A DNA stretch of 64,000 bases from Salegentibacter sp. Hel_I_6 (lineage in GTDB: Bacteria > Bacteroidota > Bacteroidia > Flavobacteriales > Flavobacteriaceae). Shown in pieces: positions 1 to 8,688 of this stretch (positions are counted from its first letter, which is position 1; every line of letters starts with the position of its first letter). The notes below the pieces were generated by a model that saw nothing but the letters and a program-made list of their open reading frames with translations, did not search any database and had not been told where the DNA came from. The translations under genes and the position numbers were made by a program. The DNA lies in NCBI RefSeq assembly GCF_000745315.1, contig NZ_JQNQ01000001.1, positions 62,001 to 126,000 on the forward strand. Direction: 5' to 3'.

Positions 1-293
1 GGTAAAAGCCTTGTATTTTTTCTTTTCAGCAAAAGGTTTACTTCCTTTATATTTTCAGCAAAAAGCAGATCTAAATTTTCTATATCTCCGGTTGGGCCAT
101 TCGTTTTAAGTTCTACTACATGCGCTACCAGCTCGTTGCTCCATTCAATTTCACCGTTTTCAATATCTGAAGTGATTTCACCATTTTTACTAATCAAAAG
201 CTGATCTACGATAGGATTCACTTTGAAGCTGGAGGCATTGATAAGCATATATTCCAGTTCAATTCCAAAAACTTCAAAAAGATGATATGTCAT
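1..293 (-). CDS. GCS2-type glutamate-cysteine ligase family protein (partial, runs off left edge)
   Basis: Reverse-strand reading from ATG at 293 is open to the window edge and begins MTYHLFEVFGIELEYMLI. The E-x-E motif in GIELEYM near residues 11-13 is typical of the N-terminal metal/ATP-binding strand of the GCS2 carboxylate-amine ligase family, which joins an amino acid to a carboxylate using ATP. Only about 97 residues are visible, so the catalytic core cannot be checked. The start lies 2 nt after the stop of the RimK-like ligase, so the two are almost certainly one operon making or modifying a peptide-like product. Substrate unknown; ordinary glutathione synthesis is not proven. Confidence 0.75.
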   Translation of the reverse strand, partial: MTYHLFEVFGIELEYMLINASSFKVNPIVDQLLISKNGEITSDIENGEIEWSNELVAHVVELKTNGPTGDIENLDLLFAENIKEVNLLLKRKNTRLL

Positions 294-295
294 AA

Positions 296-1747
296 TTACT
301 TCTTTTCTAATCTTTCTTTTAATGCCGAAATAATGTCGATATAAACCTGATCGCCATAGTACCCGTCTTCAACACCAAAATCGATGTTTGGATTATCATT
401 TATTTCAATCACAAGCGGCTTTCCTCCTACTTCTTTGATATCTATACCGTAAAGTCCTTTTCCCATTAGTTTGGCCGATTTCAATGCGGCTTCCAATATT
501 TTCTTCGGAACCTTTTCGATAGGTAAACAATCTGCATTTCCGTCCTGATCATCTTTTTCTTTAGCGTCCCAGTTATAGATTTGCCAATGCCCTTTGGCCA
601 TATAATATCTACAGGCATAGAAAGGTTTATTATCTAAAATCCCTATTCTCCAGTCATATTCAGAAGGAGAAAATTCCTGGGCAATCACAAGTTCAGATTT
701 TTTAAGCATCATCGTTACTAACTCCTGATACTCAGCCGGCGTGGTTGCTTTCTTAACTCCAAAAGAAAAAGTAGAGTCCGGAGATTTTAGAACTACCGGA
801 AGCCCGGTGATCTCCAAAACTTTGTCCTTATTTTCTTTATGGATAATTACTGTTTTTGGTGTTGGAATGTTCGCATTTTCAAGAGCCTCAGCCATATAAA
901 CCTTATTGCAACATTTTAAAATCGCATCGGGATAATCAATTATAGCAATACCTTCCTGCTGGGCTTTTCTGGCAAATGCATAAGCCTCATTATTTACCTC
1001 GGTACTTTGGCGAATAAATAAAGCATCAAAAGCAGATAATCTTGAGAGATCTTTAGGAGAAACCATTTCTACATAAAAGTTCATCTTTTCAGCGATCTCC
1101 ACAAATTTCTTTAATGCCTTAGCATTACTCGGTGGCGCAGGATCATCGGCTTGTACTAAAATTGCCAAATCATATTCTGAAATATTAGCACGAGGGGTAT
1201 CATAACGCTTTTTCGCAAAATATTGCGTGGCAAAATCGTGCATGCTGTCTTTATGATCTTCAGGAATTTCAGCTTCAGAAATTGCTTTAATACTCTTAAT
1301 GTTCCACTTTGTGGAATAATTAAATTTCACCCTTAAAAAAGGAATTTGAAAATGCCTGTGAAACATGGCACTTAACTCTTTATACTTCTGCGCTACATTT
1401 TGCCCAAAATAGATGCTAAGTGTAAATTCCTGTGATTTGATGCCTTTTAAGCTGGTTTGTATGACATCATCAAATTCTTCGGAAACTATTTTTACCAGCT
1501 TTGGCTCTCTAAGATCTACAATATTTTTTACCGTAGGAATCGCTAAATGCCCACGGGCTTCTGCTAAGAGTGAAACGTAATAACCTTTAGATTGATAAGA
1601 ATAATCTTTACAAAGATTGAAGATTCTGGCATTTTTGACCTTCGCAAATTCAGGATTGGTTAGATAGGATTGCGCCGACATAATCTCTACGTGATCCAGT
1701 TTTAACTTCCACTTTTCAGGGTGGTTTACTATAATGTATTTGTTCAT
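296..1747 (-). CDS. RimK-like ATP-grasp ligase with RLAN N-terminal domain
   Basis: A 483-residue protein. Residues about 1-165 match the RLAN domain (RimK-like ATP-grasp N-terminal domain) and about 265-475 form an ATP-grasp fold. The glycine-poor ATP-binding stretch around VVLKSPDSTFSFGVKK and the C-terminal metal site GIDIKEVGGKPLVIEINDNP are visible. ATP-grasp enzymes form an acyl-phosphate and ligate an amine, as in RimK, which adds Glu to ribosomal protein S6; RLAN-type members are found beside GCS2 ligases and are thought to make small peptides or peptide tags. This one sits 2 nt before a GCS2-type gene. The product is unknown. Divergent from the M19 dipeptidase across 139 bp; a TAnnTTTG-like box lies at 1768-1775 on the minus strand. 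Confidence 0.88.
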   Translation of the reverse strand: MNKYIIVNHPEKWKLKLDHVEIMSAQSYLTNPEFAKVKNARIFNLCKDYSYQSKGYYVSLLAEARGHLAIPTVKNIVDLREPKLVKIVSEEFDDVIQTSLKGIKSQEFTLSIYFGQNVAQKYKELSAMFHRHFQIPFLRVKFNYSTKWNIKSIKAISEAEIPEDHKDSMHDFATQYFAKKRYDTPRANISEYDLAILVQADDPAPPSNAKALKKFVEIAEKMNFYVEMVSPKDLSRLSAFDALFIRQSTEVNNEAYAFARKAQQEGIAIIDYPDAILKCCNKVYMAEALENANIPTPKTVIIHKENKDKVLEITGLPVVLKSPDSTFSFGVKKATTPAEYQELVTMMLKKSELVIAQEFSPSEYDWRIGILDNKPFYACRYYMAKGHWQIYNWDAKEKDDQDGNADCLPIEKVPKKILEAALKSAKLMGKGLYGIDIKEVGGKPLVIEINDNPNIDFGVEDGYYGDQVYIDIISALKERLEKK

Positions 1748-1886
1748 TTAACTTTTGAAAATTCTACCAAATGTAGGAGAAAATTAAATATGTTTTTCTG
1801 AATTTAATTAAAATAATTCATTCAATTTATTTCTTAAAATTTAATTAGTAATTTGAGGGCTTAATTAAAATCCAAATTCAATTAAT

Positions 1887-3176
1887 ATGAAATTAAACCT
1901 TCTTAGCCTGGCGCTGGTTTTTACCGGAAACCTGGCTTTCGCTCAACAAAGTAGCGATGATGCTTTGCTTGAAAAAGCTAAAGAAATTCACGAAAATGTG
2001 ATTACCATAGATACCCACGCCGATATTAATATTAATAATTTTACGGAAGACAGAAATTACACTATGGATCTGGACAACCAGGTTACCCTTCCAAAAATGG
2101 AAGCCGGCGGACTTGATGTTGCGTGGTTTATTGTTTATACCGGGCAGGATGAATTAAATGAAGAAGGTTTTAAAAACGCCTATGAAAATGCGATGAGTAA
2201 ATTTGATGCCATTCATAAACTGGTAAAAGGTTTTGCTCCTGAAGAAATAGGTCTCGCTACAAACTCTGAAGAGGTACAAAAATTAACTTCCGAAGGAAAA
2301 AAGGTCGCGATGATTGGGGTTGAAAATGGCTATTCAATCGGAAAAGATATTGAAAACGTTGAAAAATTCTACGATCTGGGCGCTAGATATATGTCGCTTG
2401 CTCACCAGGGTCATAGCCAATTGAGCGACTCCAACACCGGTGAGGAAGACGACGAATGGTTACACAACGGACTTAGCAATTTAGGAAAGGAAGTAATCGC
2501 AGAAATGAATCGATTAGGAATGATGATAGATGTTTCGCATCCTTCAAAAGAGGCAATCAAACAAATGTTTGAGTTATCTAAAGCTCCGCTTATCGCTTCC
2601 CACTCTTCGGCTCGTGAATTATGTAATCACAGCCGAAATTTAGATGATGAACTTTTATTGTTATTTAAAGAACATGGCGGGGTTGTGCAAACCGTTGCCT
2701 TTAGCGCTTATGTGAATACTGAGAAAAATAAAGCTTTTGCAGAAGCTAGTTCTAAAGTTTATGAGAAAAAAGCCAGTGAAATGAATTTTGAAGAATTAGA
2801 TAGGGATGCATTAGGCTTATTGAGTAATGAAAAAAGAAATGCCTATTATGCAGAAGTTCAAAAAATAAAAACAGCAGCAGCGCCTGAAATTGAAGCACTA
2901 AAAAAGGAAATTGAACCCGTAGGAGTTTCAGATTTTGTAGACCATATAGATTATATGGTAAATTTGATTGGAATTGAGCACGTAGGAATCAGTTCAGATT
3001 TTGACGGTGGTGGCGGTATCGATGGCTGGCAGGATGCCTCGGAAACCTTAAATATTACCAAAGAGTTAGTAAAACGCGGTTATACCGAAGAGGAAATAGC
3101 TAAACTTTGGGGAGAAAATTTGCTCAGGGTCATGGATGAAGTTGATGCCGTTGCCCAAGAGCTTCAGAAAGCATAA
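1887..3176 (+). CDS. Secreted membrane-dipeptidase-type peptidase (M19 family)
   Basis: A 429-residue zinc dipeptidase. An N-terminal signal peptide (hydrophobic to about residue 19, ending FAQQ) sends it to the periplasm. Metal-binding and active-site motifs of family M19 are present in order: DTHADIN (HxD), GVENG (bridging Glu), MIDVSHPS, ASHSSAREL and GISSDFDGGGG. The family removes the C-terminal residue from dipeptides. A charged insert of about 60 residues (roughly 285-345, rich in Lys, Glu and Ala) precedes the last metal-region motif and is longer than in compact homologues. It is monocistronic and ends in a strong terminator. It faces the amidoligase pair divergently, so a peptide link is possible but unproven. 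Confidence 0.9.
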   Translation: MKLNLLSLALVFTGNLAFAQQSSDDALLEKAKEIHENVITIDTHADININNFTEDRNYTMDLDNQVTLPKMEAGGLDVAWFIVYTGQDELNEEGFKNAYENAMSKFDAIHKLVKGFAPEEIGLATNSEEVQKLTSEGKKVAMIGVENGYSIGKDIENVEKFYDLGARYMSLAHQGHSQLSDSNTGEEDDEWLHNGLSNLGKEVIAEMNRLGMMIDVSHPSKEAIKQMFELSKAPLIASHSSARELCNHSRNLDDELLLLFKEHGGVVQTVAFSAYVNTEKNKAFAEASSKVYEKKASEMNFEELDRDALGLLSNEKRNAYYAEVQKIKTAAAPEIEALKKEIEPVGVSDFVDHIDYMVNLIGIEHVGISSDFDGGGGIDGWQDASETLNITKELVKRGYTEEEIAKLWGENLLRVMDEVDAVAQELQKA

Positions 3177-3195
3177 TTGAATACTTGAAGATTTA

Positions 3196-3231
3196 AAAAA
3201 GCCTGTCCGGGAAATTCCGGACAGGCTTTTT
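3196..3231. terminator. Bidirectional intrinsic terminator between M19 peptidase and DJ-1/PfpI gene
   Basis: A perfect inverted repeat (AAGCCTGTCCGG / CCGGACAGGCTT) with a 6-nt loop is flanked by A5-6 on the left and T5 on the right. It can therefore stop transcription from both converging genes. Confidence 0.9.
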
Positions 3232-3252
3232 AAATTCTAATATCTCTTAGGC

Positions 3253-3801
3253 TTATGCGTGTTGTAGGTCATGCTTGCCTTCTTTGATCTCCTCGATCAT
3301 CTTGGCGTTAAAAGCCGGTAGATCGTCTGGATTTCTAGAAGTTACGAAGGCCTCATCAACAACTACTTCTTTATCTACCCAAAGTGCACCTGCATTTTCA
3401 AGGTCCTTTCTGATAGAGTTAAAAGACGTCATTGTTCGTCCTTCTACCACTTCAGCATTAATAAGTGTCCAGGCTGCATGGCAAATTGCACCTACAGGTT
3501 TTTTCTGTTTAAAGAAATCGCGGACAAATATCAGCGCATCTTCATCCCTTCTTAGTTGATCGGGGTTGATAACACCTCCAGGAAGTACCAAAGCATTGTA
3601 ATCTTTTGCACTTACATCCTTTACCGTATAATCAACATTAATTTCTCCAGACCAGTCAGTTCCTTCCCAACCTTTAATCTTTCCTTTTTCCAGGCTTACA
3701 ACATCAACTTTAAAACCTTCATTTTCCAGAGCCTCTTTCGGTGAAAATAATTCACTTTTTTCAAATCCGTTTGTGGCTAAAATTGCTATTCTCTTTTCCA
3801 T
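3253..3801 (-). CDS. DJ-1/PfpI family protein (type 1 glutamine amidotransferase-like)
   Basis: A 182-residue cytoplasmic protein of the DJ-1/PfpI superfamily. Nucleophile Cys107 sits in the elbow GAICHAAW with His108 next to it, and Glu14 (NGFEKSEL) occupies the position that tunes the cysteine. LVLPGGVINPDQLR is the usual oxyanion-side loop. Members act as proteases, glyoxalases or protein/nucleotide deglycases and respond to stress; general stress protein 18 (YfkM) is the closest type by eye. The exact activity cannot be read from sequence. Stand-alone gene, convergent with the M19 peptidase. Confidence 0.88.
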   Translation of the reverse strand: MEKRIAILATNGFEKSELFSPKEALENEGFKVDVVSLEKGKIKGWEGTDWSGEINVDYTVKDVSAKDYNALVLPGGVINPDQLRRDEDALIFVRDFFKQKKPVGAICHAAWTLINAEVVEGRTMTSFNSIRKDLENAGALWVDKEVVVDEAFVTSRNPDDLPAFNAKMIEEIKEGKHDLQHA

Positions 3802-3932
3802 AATTTTATCTTCATTTTTGGTTTATTCAAAGATAAAATATGCGCAGCCTATAGTGTGTTAGGGACTTTATAAAAGCAAACCCACTTAAAGTTAAACTTT
3901 ATTAATTCTCTTAAAACTAATTAAAATTCAAG

Positions 3933-4943
3933 TTATTTCTTTTTCTTGGGCTTTTGATTCTTTCCGCGATTTTGCTCCCAATCCATGTTATTTTTAAGGG
4001 TATCAATAATTTCCTTTTCTTCTTCTAGCTGAGTACGTTTCTGCTGCAATTTTTCCAATTCCTGATAAATTGCAGGCTCACCATATTTGTTGGGCACTAC
4101 TCTCTCGTTTTTCAAAAGAGCGTATTGCACGGTAAATTCGGCGCCAAAAAATAGGATAAGACAGGTATAATATACCCAAAGTAAAATAAGCACTACCGAT
4201 GAAGCTCCTCCGTAGACCGAGGCAGGTTCACTTTTTCCAAAGTAAAAACTAATTAATGCTTCTCCGATAAGGAATAAAACAGTGGTAACGGCGGCTCCCA
4301 AATATGTTATTCTCCAACGCAATTTTATATCAGGTAGCAACTTAAAGATAGCGGCAAATAATGTAGTAATCACAAGAAATGAAATTCCCGAATTGGCAAC
4401 TTCTACCATAAATTCAGTTACGTTGGGAGCATAATCACCGATTTTCTCTTTTAGAATCCTTATTAAGGCAGAAATAACCAGGGAGAGTAGTAATAAAAGA
4501 CCTATAACCATCACCATCCCAAATGATATAAGCCGATCAAACAACATTCTAACGAAGTTGGTTTTTTTGGCAGCTACGTTCCAAATATTGTTCATAGCCA
4601 TTTTAAGTTGGAAGAACACCCCGGTAGCACCAAATAGCAACATTCCTATACCAAAAATAATCGCCCAGGTAGATTCTGATGCCAAGGCTGCGCTGGCTAT
4701 CATTTTTTCTATCGCTTCAGCAGGCTCCTGACCTATAAAATCACTAATTTCTGAAGTAAGCCTTCCCTGAACAGCTTTCTGTTCGAAGAAATATCCGGCA
4801 ATTGTAACCACAATTATCAATAAAGAAGGTAAAGAAAACAATGCATAATAAGCTATAGTAGCACTTCGGGCATAGGGTTCATTCCTATTCCAGCTTATAT
4901 ACGCCTCTTTAAAGAGCGACCATGTGCTTTTAAAGAATTTCAT
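3933..4943 (-). CDS. YihY/BrkB-family inner membrane protein
   Basis: A 336-residue protein with about six hydrophobic helices and the family features ARSATIAYYALFSLPSLLIIV near residue 25 and an interior GASSVVLILLWVYYTCLILFFGAEF segment. The C-terminal 40 residues are a charged, Lys/Glu-rich cytoplasmic tail. The family has been called virulence factor BrkB or RNase BN-like by error; its true role is unsettled and transport of lipids or solutes is suggested. Its ATG overlaps the stop of the DinB-like gene by 4 nt, so it is coupled to it. A second, more distant paralogue lies at 32750-33643. Confidence 0.88.
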   Translation of the reverse strand: MKFFKSTWSLFKEAYISWNRNEPYARSATIAYYALFSLPSLLIIVVTIAGYFFEQKAVQGRLTSEISDFIGQEPAEAIEKMIASAALASESTWAIIFGIGMLLFGATGVFFQLKMAMNNIWNVAAKKTNFVRMLFDRLISFGMVMVIGLLLLLSLVISALIRILKEKIGDYAPNVTEFMVEVANSGISFLVITTLFAAIFKLLPDIKLRWRITYLGAAVTTVLFLIGEALISFYFGKSEPASVYGGASSVVLILLWVYYTCLILFFGAEFTVQYALLKNERVVPNKYGEPAIYQELEKLQQKRTQLEEEKEIIDTLKNNMDWEQNRGKNQKPKKKK

Positions 4944-5464
4944 GATATGTGATAATTCTCTTTAAAAAGTTCAATATGGTGTTTGGTATGCCCGGCGGTA
5001 ATAAAACCTAAAGATCTGCAACTGGTTGAACTTCCACTAACAAAGCCTTTACTCATAAGCATTTCTTCTGAAAAGCTCTGATAAAGTGAAATACCAGCGC
5101 TTCTGACCGCTTTAAATTCCCTTTTAAAATCTTTAAGATTCCTGTTCTTTGCAGAACTGGAAGGAACATAAGCATTGTGATCAAAACCCGGTAATTTAAT
5201 TCCGGGCTCTCTGGCCAGAGTAAGCGATCTATATTGGAAAATACGCTCAACATCGATAAGGTGCTGAATTACTTCCGCTATGGTCCATTTACCTTCCGCG
5301 TAACTATATGTTAGGTCTTCCGGTTTTATTTTATCCAGTAAACCAAGGAATTCTTCCTTGTTTTCCAGAAGTAAAATCCCCAGCTCTAAATTGCCGGGGA
5401 TTTTTTGTAAATATCTGTCGTAGTAAGCATTGTACTCATCAGAATTTAAAATACTTGCTATCAT
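4940..5464 (-). CDS. DinB-like (DinB_2) four-helix metal-binding protein
   Basis: A 174-residue protein of the DinB/YfiT-like superfamily. The three metal-ligand histidines are recognisable: H in EVIQHLIDVER, one around FDHNAY, and H in AGHTKHHIELFKENY at the C-terminus. Members are thiol-dependent transferases or damage-related proteins; the substrate here is unknown. I prefer the start at 5464 (MIASILNSDEY), one base after the ppc stop (TAA-T-ATG), because homologues begin near this point; an upstream in-frame Met at 5500 would overlap ppc by 35 nt. The 3' end overlaps the BrkB-like start by 4 nt. Confidence 0.85.
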   Translation of the reverse strand: MIASILNSDEYNAYYDRYLQKIPGNLELGILLLENKEEFLGLLDKIKPEDLTYSYAEGKWTIAEVIQHLIDVERIFQYRSLTLAREPGIKLPGFDHNAYVPSSSAKNRNLKDFKREFKAVRSAGISLYQSFSEEMLMSKGFVSGSSTSCRSLGFITAGHTKHHIELFKENYHIS

Positions 5465-5465
5465 A

Positions 5466-8039
5466 TTATGCTGAATTTCTACTTGCATTAATATTACCAT
5501 AAAGAGAACGAGTCACCATCTTTTCATAAACCTCCAGCAATTCTTCAGCGCTTTTCCCCTGTTGTTGCAATTCCTGAACTTTTCTAAGGGCGTGCTGCTG
5601 AATGGTCAACAGGGGTAGAACTATTCGTTCACGTGCCTGAATTGAAGCTCTTCCAGCTGGCTGATTTTCCATAAGTTCACTATAACCGGTTATTTTTAAA
5701 AGCATCGCATGGCTACGCTTATATTCAGCGTGAATTATTTTCCAAAATTCGCCAAATTCCTTATCCTGTTCCATATATGCGGTTAAGGCAAAGAAAGATT
5801 TAGTAAGGCTCATCATGGAATTCTCCAACAAGGTTTTAAAGAAAACCGAATTGTTGTAAAGCTGTTTAACTTTATCAAATTCACCCGCCTGTTCATATTT
5901 CTCCAGTGCCGTTCCCACACCAAAAAATCCAGGAACATTTTGTTTTAACTGGCTCCAACTTCCCACAAATGGAATTGCCCTAAGATCGTCTAAATTAAGC
6001 TCGGCCGATTTATTCCTTTTAGATGGGCGGCTACCAATATTGGTTTTAGCGTAATATTTTAGCGTACTCATCTTTTCTAAATACGGAATAAACTTTTCGT
6101 GCTGCTTAAAGTTTGTATATGTTTGGTAACTTATTTCGGCAAGTTTGGTCATAGTCTCACGATCTTGATCGGTCAGCTTATTTTTATCATCACTAAATAT
6201 TTCGTTAGAAACCCCGGAACTAAGCAACTGCTCCAGGTTATATCTACAGGAGTCCTGAGTACCGAAATTGGAACTAATAGTTTGCCCCTGGACCGTTAAT
6301 TGAATCTCTTCATTTTCAATACCGGAACCTAAGGATGCATAAAACTGATGTGTCTTTCCACCACCACGAGCTGGTGGTCCACCCCTACCATCAAAGAATA
6401 TGACTTTAATGCCATATCTTCTGGAAACCTCCGTCAGCATTTCCTTTGCTTTATAAATACTCCAGTTGGCCATTAGATATCCTCCATCTTTAGTACCATC
6501 ACTAAAACCTAGCATAATGGTTTGTTTATCCCCTCTGCTTTTTAAATGTTCCCGGTAGACAGGATTTTTATACAAAGTCTCCATAACATCCGGTGAAACT
6601 TTTAAATCGGGTACGGTTTCAAAAAGAGGAATTATATCCGCCGTTGGTTTTTTCCACCCGCATAACCTTAAAAATGCGAAAGGCTCTAAAATACTTTGCG
6701 GTACTTCACTGTGACTTATTATATATCTATTTGCTCCATTTTCTCCATTTTTCTCCTGAATTTCCTTCATAGCGTAGATGGAGGAAAGTGTTGATTTAAC
6801 GATTCCATCTTCAAAACTTTCAGGATCTATATTCCCCTGAACTTTTGTGAGTGCTTCTATTTGTTGCTTATCGGAAAGCGAAGCATAATTCTCTGGGAAT
6901 AAATCCGGATGTTTTTTAATGATCTCTTTAAGGACCTCATCGTGTTTTCCTGAATCCTGACGGATATCAAGAGTAGCGAAATGGTAACCAAAAATATTGA
7001 CTTTATTGATTAGATCATCAATATCTTCTACATAAAGGCCCTGGTGCTTTGCTTCAACTATATCTTTGATCTTATGCAGCTTGGACTTAAATTCTTCAAG
7101 TGTCATTTTAATCTTGCCAGACCTAGAAATTGCACTTTGATACAGCGCTGTTTCCATTTCAGCGATAATTGAATCCACTTCGCTAAAGGTCACCCTTCTT
7201 TTAAGCCTTCTAATATCCCGATAATAATTCATCAAAATGGTACTACGAAGCCTTTGGGCTACCTTTAGGGTAATTTCAGTAGTCACAAATGGATTCCCAT
7301 CACGGTCACCACCCGGCCAAAAGCCTAAATTTATAACCTGATTACCGATATCTTCCCCATCAAAGATATTCTGCTGTATATAATTATAGATTTTACTTAC
7401 ACTTTGGTAAAATACATTCTCAAAATACCATATTAGGCTAACAGCCTCATCATAAGGTGTGGGTTTTTCTTTTTTGAAAAACGGTGTTTTTCCAAGTTGG
7501 GCCAGTAATTTTTTAATAAGACTAATATCATTCTTTTGAATGGCCTTATCTAAATCGGTGATAATTCCTAAAACGGCTCCTGGATAGAATTGTGTTGGGT
7601 GAGCGGTTAAGGTTGGTCTGACATTAAAGCGTTTGAGGTATTCCCTTAACTGGGGTGTTTTATCTTTAGCTTCAGCTTCCTCCTTCACATTTCTAAGGGT
7701 TCCGCGGCCATCCATATTATTCACTATTGGAAAAGAGGCATCTTCGATAGCATCAAAAAGTACCACCTGTCTTTCTATGTACTGGATAAACCGGAATAAA
7801 AGACTGATCTGGTCTTGTTCAGAAGGACTTTCGTGGTATTTACTGAAGAAATTCTCTATAATTTCTGAAGGGTTTTTGTTTTCCTTAAAGCCCGCTTCAC
7901 ATAGTTCCTGAAAAAGAGGCAGCAGGGATCCTGTTTTACTAATATCGTCAAAAGGCAGCGTTAAAAATATACTATTATATACCTGATATTTTGAAAGTAC
8001 GCTTTCATTAAAACGCTCTAGTTTTGGTTCTCTGTGCAT
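5466..8039 (-). CDS. ppc: Phosphoenolpyruvate carboxylase
   Basis: An 857-residue cytoplasmic enzyme that carboxylates phosphoenolpyruvate with bicarbonate to oxaloacetate and Pi, refilling the TCA cycle. The catalytic His motif TAHPTQFYPGA, the Gly/Arg loop FFDGRGGPPARGGGKTH and the QGQTISSNFG motif are all present, and FWPGGDRDGNPFVT is typical. The C-terminal end (NINASRNSA) differs from the usual RNTG, which is common in Bacteroidota homologues. An upstream in-frame Met at 8096 is rejected because it lies inside the terminator of the Lrp gene; ATG at 8039 (MHREPKLERF) fits the family. First gene of a ppc - dinB-like - brkB-like operon. Confidence 0.95.
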   Translation of the reverse strand: MHREPKLERFNESVLSKYQVYNSIFLTLPFDDISKTGSLLPLFQELCEAGFKENKNPSEIIENFFSKYHESPSEQDQISLLFRFIQYIERQVVLFDAIEDASFPIVNNMDGRGTLRNVKEEAEAKDKTPQLREYLKRFNVRPTLTAHPTQFYPGAVLGIITDLDKAIQKNDISLIKKLLAQLGKTPFFKKEKPTPYDEAVSLIWYFENVFYQSVSKIYNYIQQNIFDGEDIGNQVINLGFWPGGDRDGNPFVTTEITLKVAQRLRSTILMNYYRDIRRLKRRVTFSEVDSIIAEMETALYQSAISRSGKIKMTLEEFKSKLHKIKDIVEAKHQGLYVEDIDDLINKVNIFGYHFATLDIRQDSGKHDEVLKEIIKKHPDLFPENYASLSDKQQIEALTKVQGNIDPESFEDGIVKSTLSSIYAMKEIQEKNGENGANRYIISHSEVPQSILEPFAFLRLCGWKKPTADIIPLFETVPDLKVSPDVMETLYKNPVYREHLKSRGDKQTIMLGFSDGTKDGGYLMANWSIYKAKEMLTEVSRRYGIKVIFFDGRGGPPARGGGKTHQFYASLGSGIENEEIQLTVQGQTISSNFGTQDSCRYNLEQLLSSGVSNEIFSDDKNKLTDQDRETMTKLAEISYQTYTNFKQHEKFIPYLEKMSTLKYYAKTNIGSRPSKRNKSAELNLDDLRAIPFVGSWSQLKQNVPGFFGVGTALEKYEQAGEFDKVKQLYNNSVFFKTLLENSMMSLTKSFFALTAYMEQDKEFGEFWKIIHAEYKRSHAMLLKITGYSELMENQPAGRASIQARERIVLPLLTIQQHALRKVQELQQQGKSAEELLEVYEKMVTRSLYGNINASRNSA

Positions 8040-8079
8040 AATAAATTTTAGTTGATTAAGATTTGATTTAAAGTTATAA

Positions 8080-8115
8080 AAAAACCCTTTAAACACATTA
8101 GCCTAAAGGGTTTTT
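8080..8115 (-). terminator. Intrinsic terminator of the Lrp/AsnC gene
   Basis: An 11-bp stem (AAAAACCCTTT / AAAGGGTTTTT) with a 14-nt loop lies 20 nt past the Lrp stop. On the minus strand it ends in a run of seven T. It separates the regulator transcript from ppc. Confidence 0.85.
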
Positions 8116-8134
8116 ATAATAAGTTTAGGCTTGC

Positions 8135-8614
8135 CTACATGTCCTGAAAAATAGAGTGCATTAAACGTTTTTTATCATTTAAGCTCTCCTCAAGAGAAAT
8201 CATAGTTTCAGTTCTGTAAACTCCCTCAATGTCATCCAATTGAAAGATAACTTCCTTGGCATGTTGTGTATTACGTGCTCTAATTTTACAAAACACGTTA
8301 AATTTACCCGTAGTTACGTGCGCGACAGTTACAAAAGGAATTTCGTTAATACGCTCTAAAACAAATTTGGTTTGCGAAGTATTCTTTAAGAAAACGCCCA
8401 CATAGGCTATAAAAGCATAACCTAATTTCTTATAATCAAGCGTTAACGAAGAACCTTTAATAATTCCAGCTTCTTCCATCTTCTTAACCCGAACGTGAAC
8501 GGTACCTGCCGATATTAAAAGTTTCTTAGCGATATCGGTAAATGGTGTCCTTGTATTCTCGATTAACATATCGAGAATTTGGTGATCTGTTTCGTCTAAT
8601 TTAAACTTGGCCAT
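8135..8614 (-). CDS. Lrp/AsnC family transcriptional regulator
   Basis: A 159-residue regulator. Residues about 5-65 form the winged HTH (LDETDHQILDMLIENTRTPFTDIAKKLLISAGTVHVRVKKM), and about 75-150 the RAM/AsnC effector-binding domain (VTVAHVTTGKFNVFCKIRA, then DDIEGVYRTETMISLEE). Such proteins form dimers to octamers and sense amino acids. It sits upstream of ppc on the same strand but is separated by its own terminator, so control of ppc is only a guess. Leader carries a TAATTTTG box before the start. Confidence 0.93.
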   Translation of the reverse strand: MAKFKLDETDHQILDMLIENTRTPFTDIAKKLLISAGTVHVRVKKMEEAGIIKGSSLTLDYKKLGYAFIAYVGVFLKNTSQTKFVLERINEIPFVTVAHVTTGKFNVFCKIRARNTQHAKEVIFQLDDIEGVYRTETMISLEESLNDKKRLMHSIFQDM

Positions 8615-8688
8615 TTTTAAATTTCTTTATTTATATGAAATTCAAAATTAGTACAAAATCCTTGAATAATTGCTAAGGTTTTTGAGAA

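Noticed and set aside
8040..8096. Upstream in-frame start of phosphoenolpyruvate carboxylase at 8096
   Set aside because: The extra codons lie inside the hairpin that terminates the Lrp gene, and MHREPKLERF at 8039 fits the family start.
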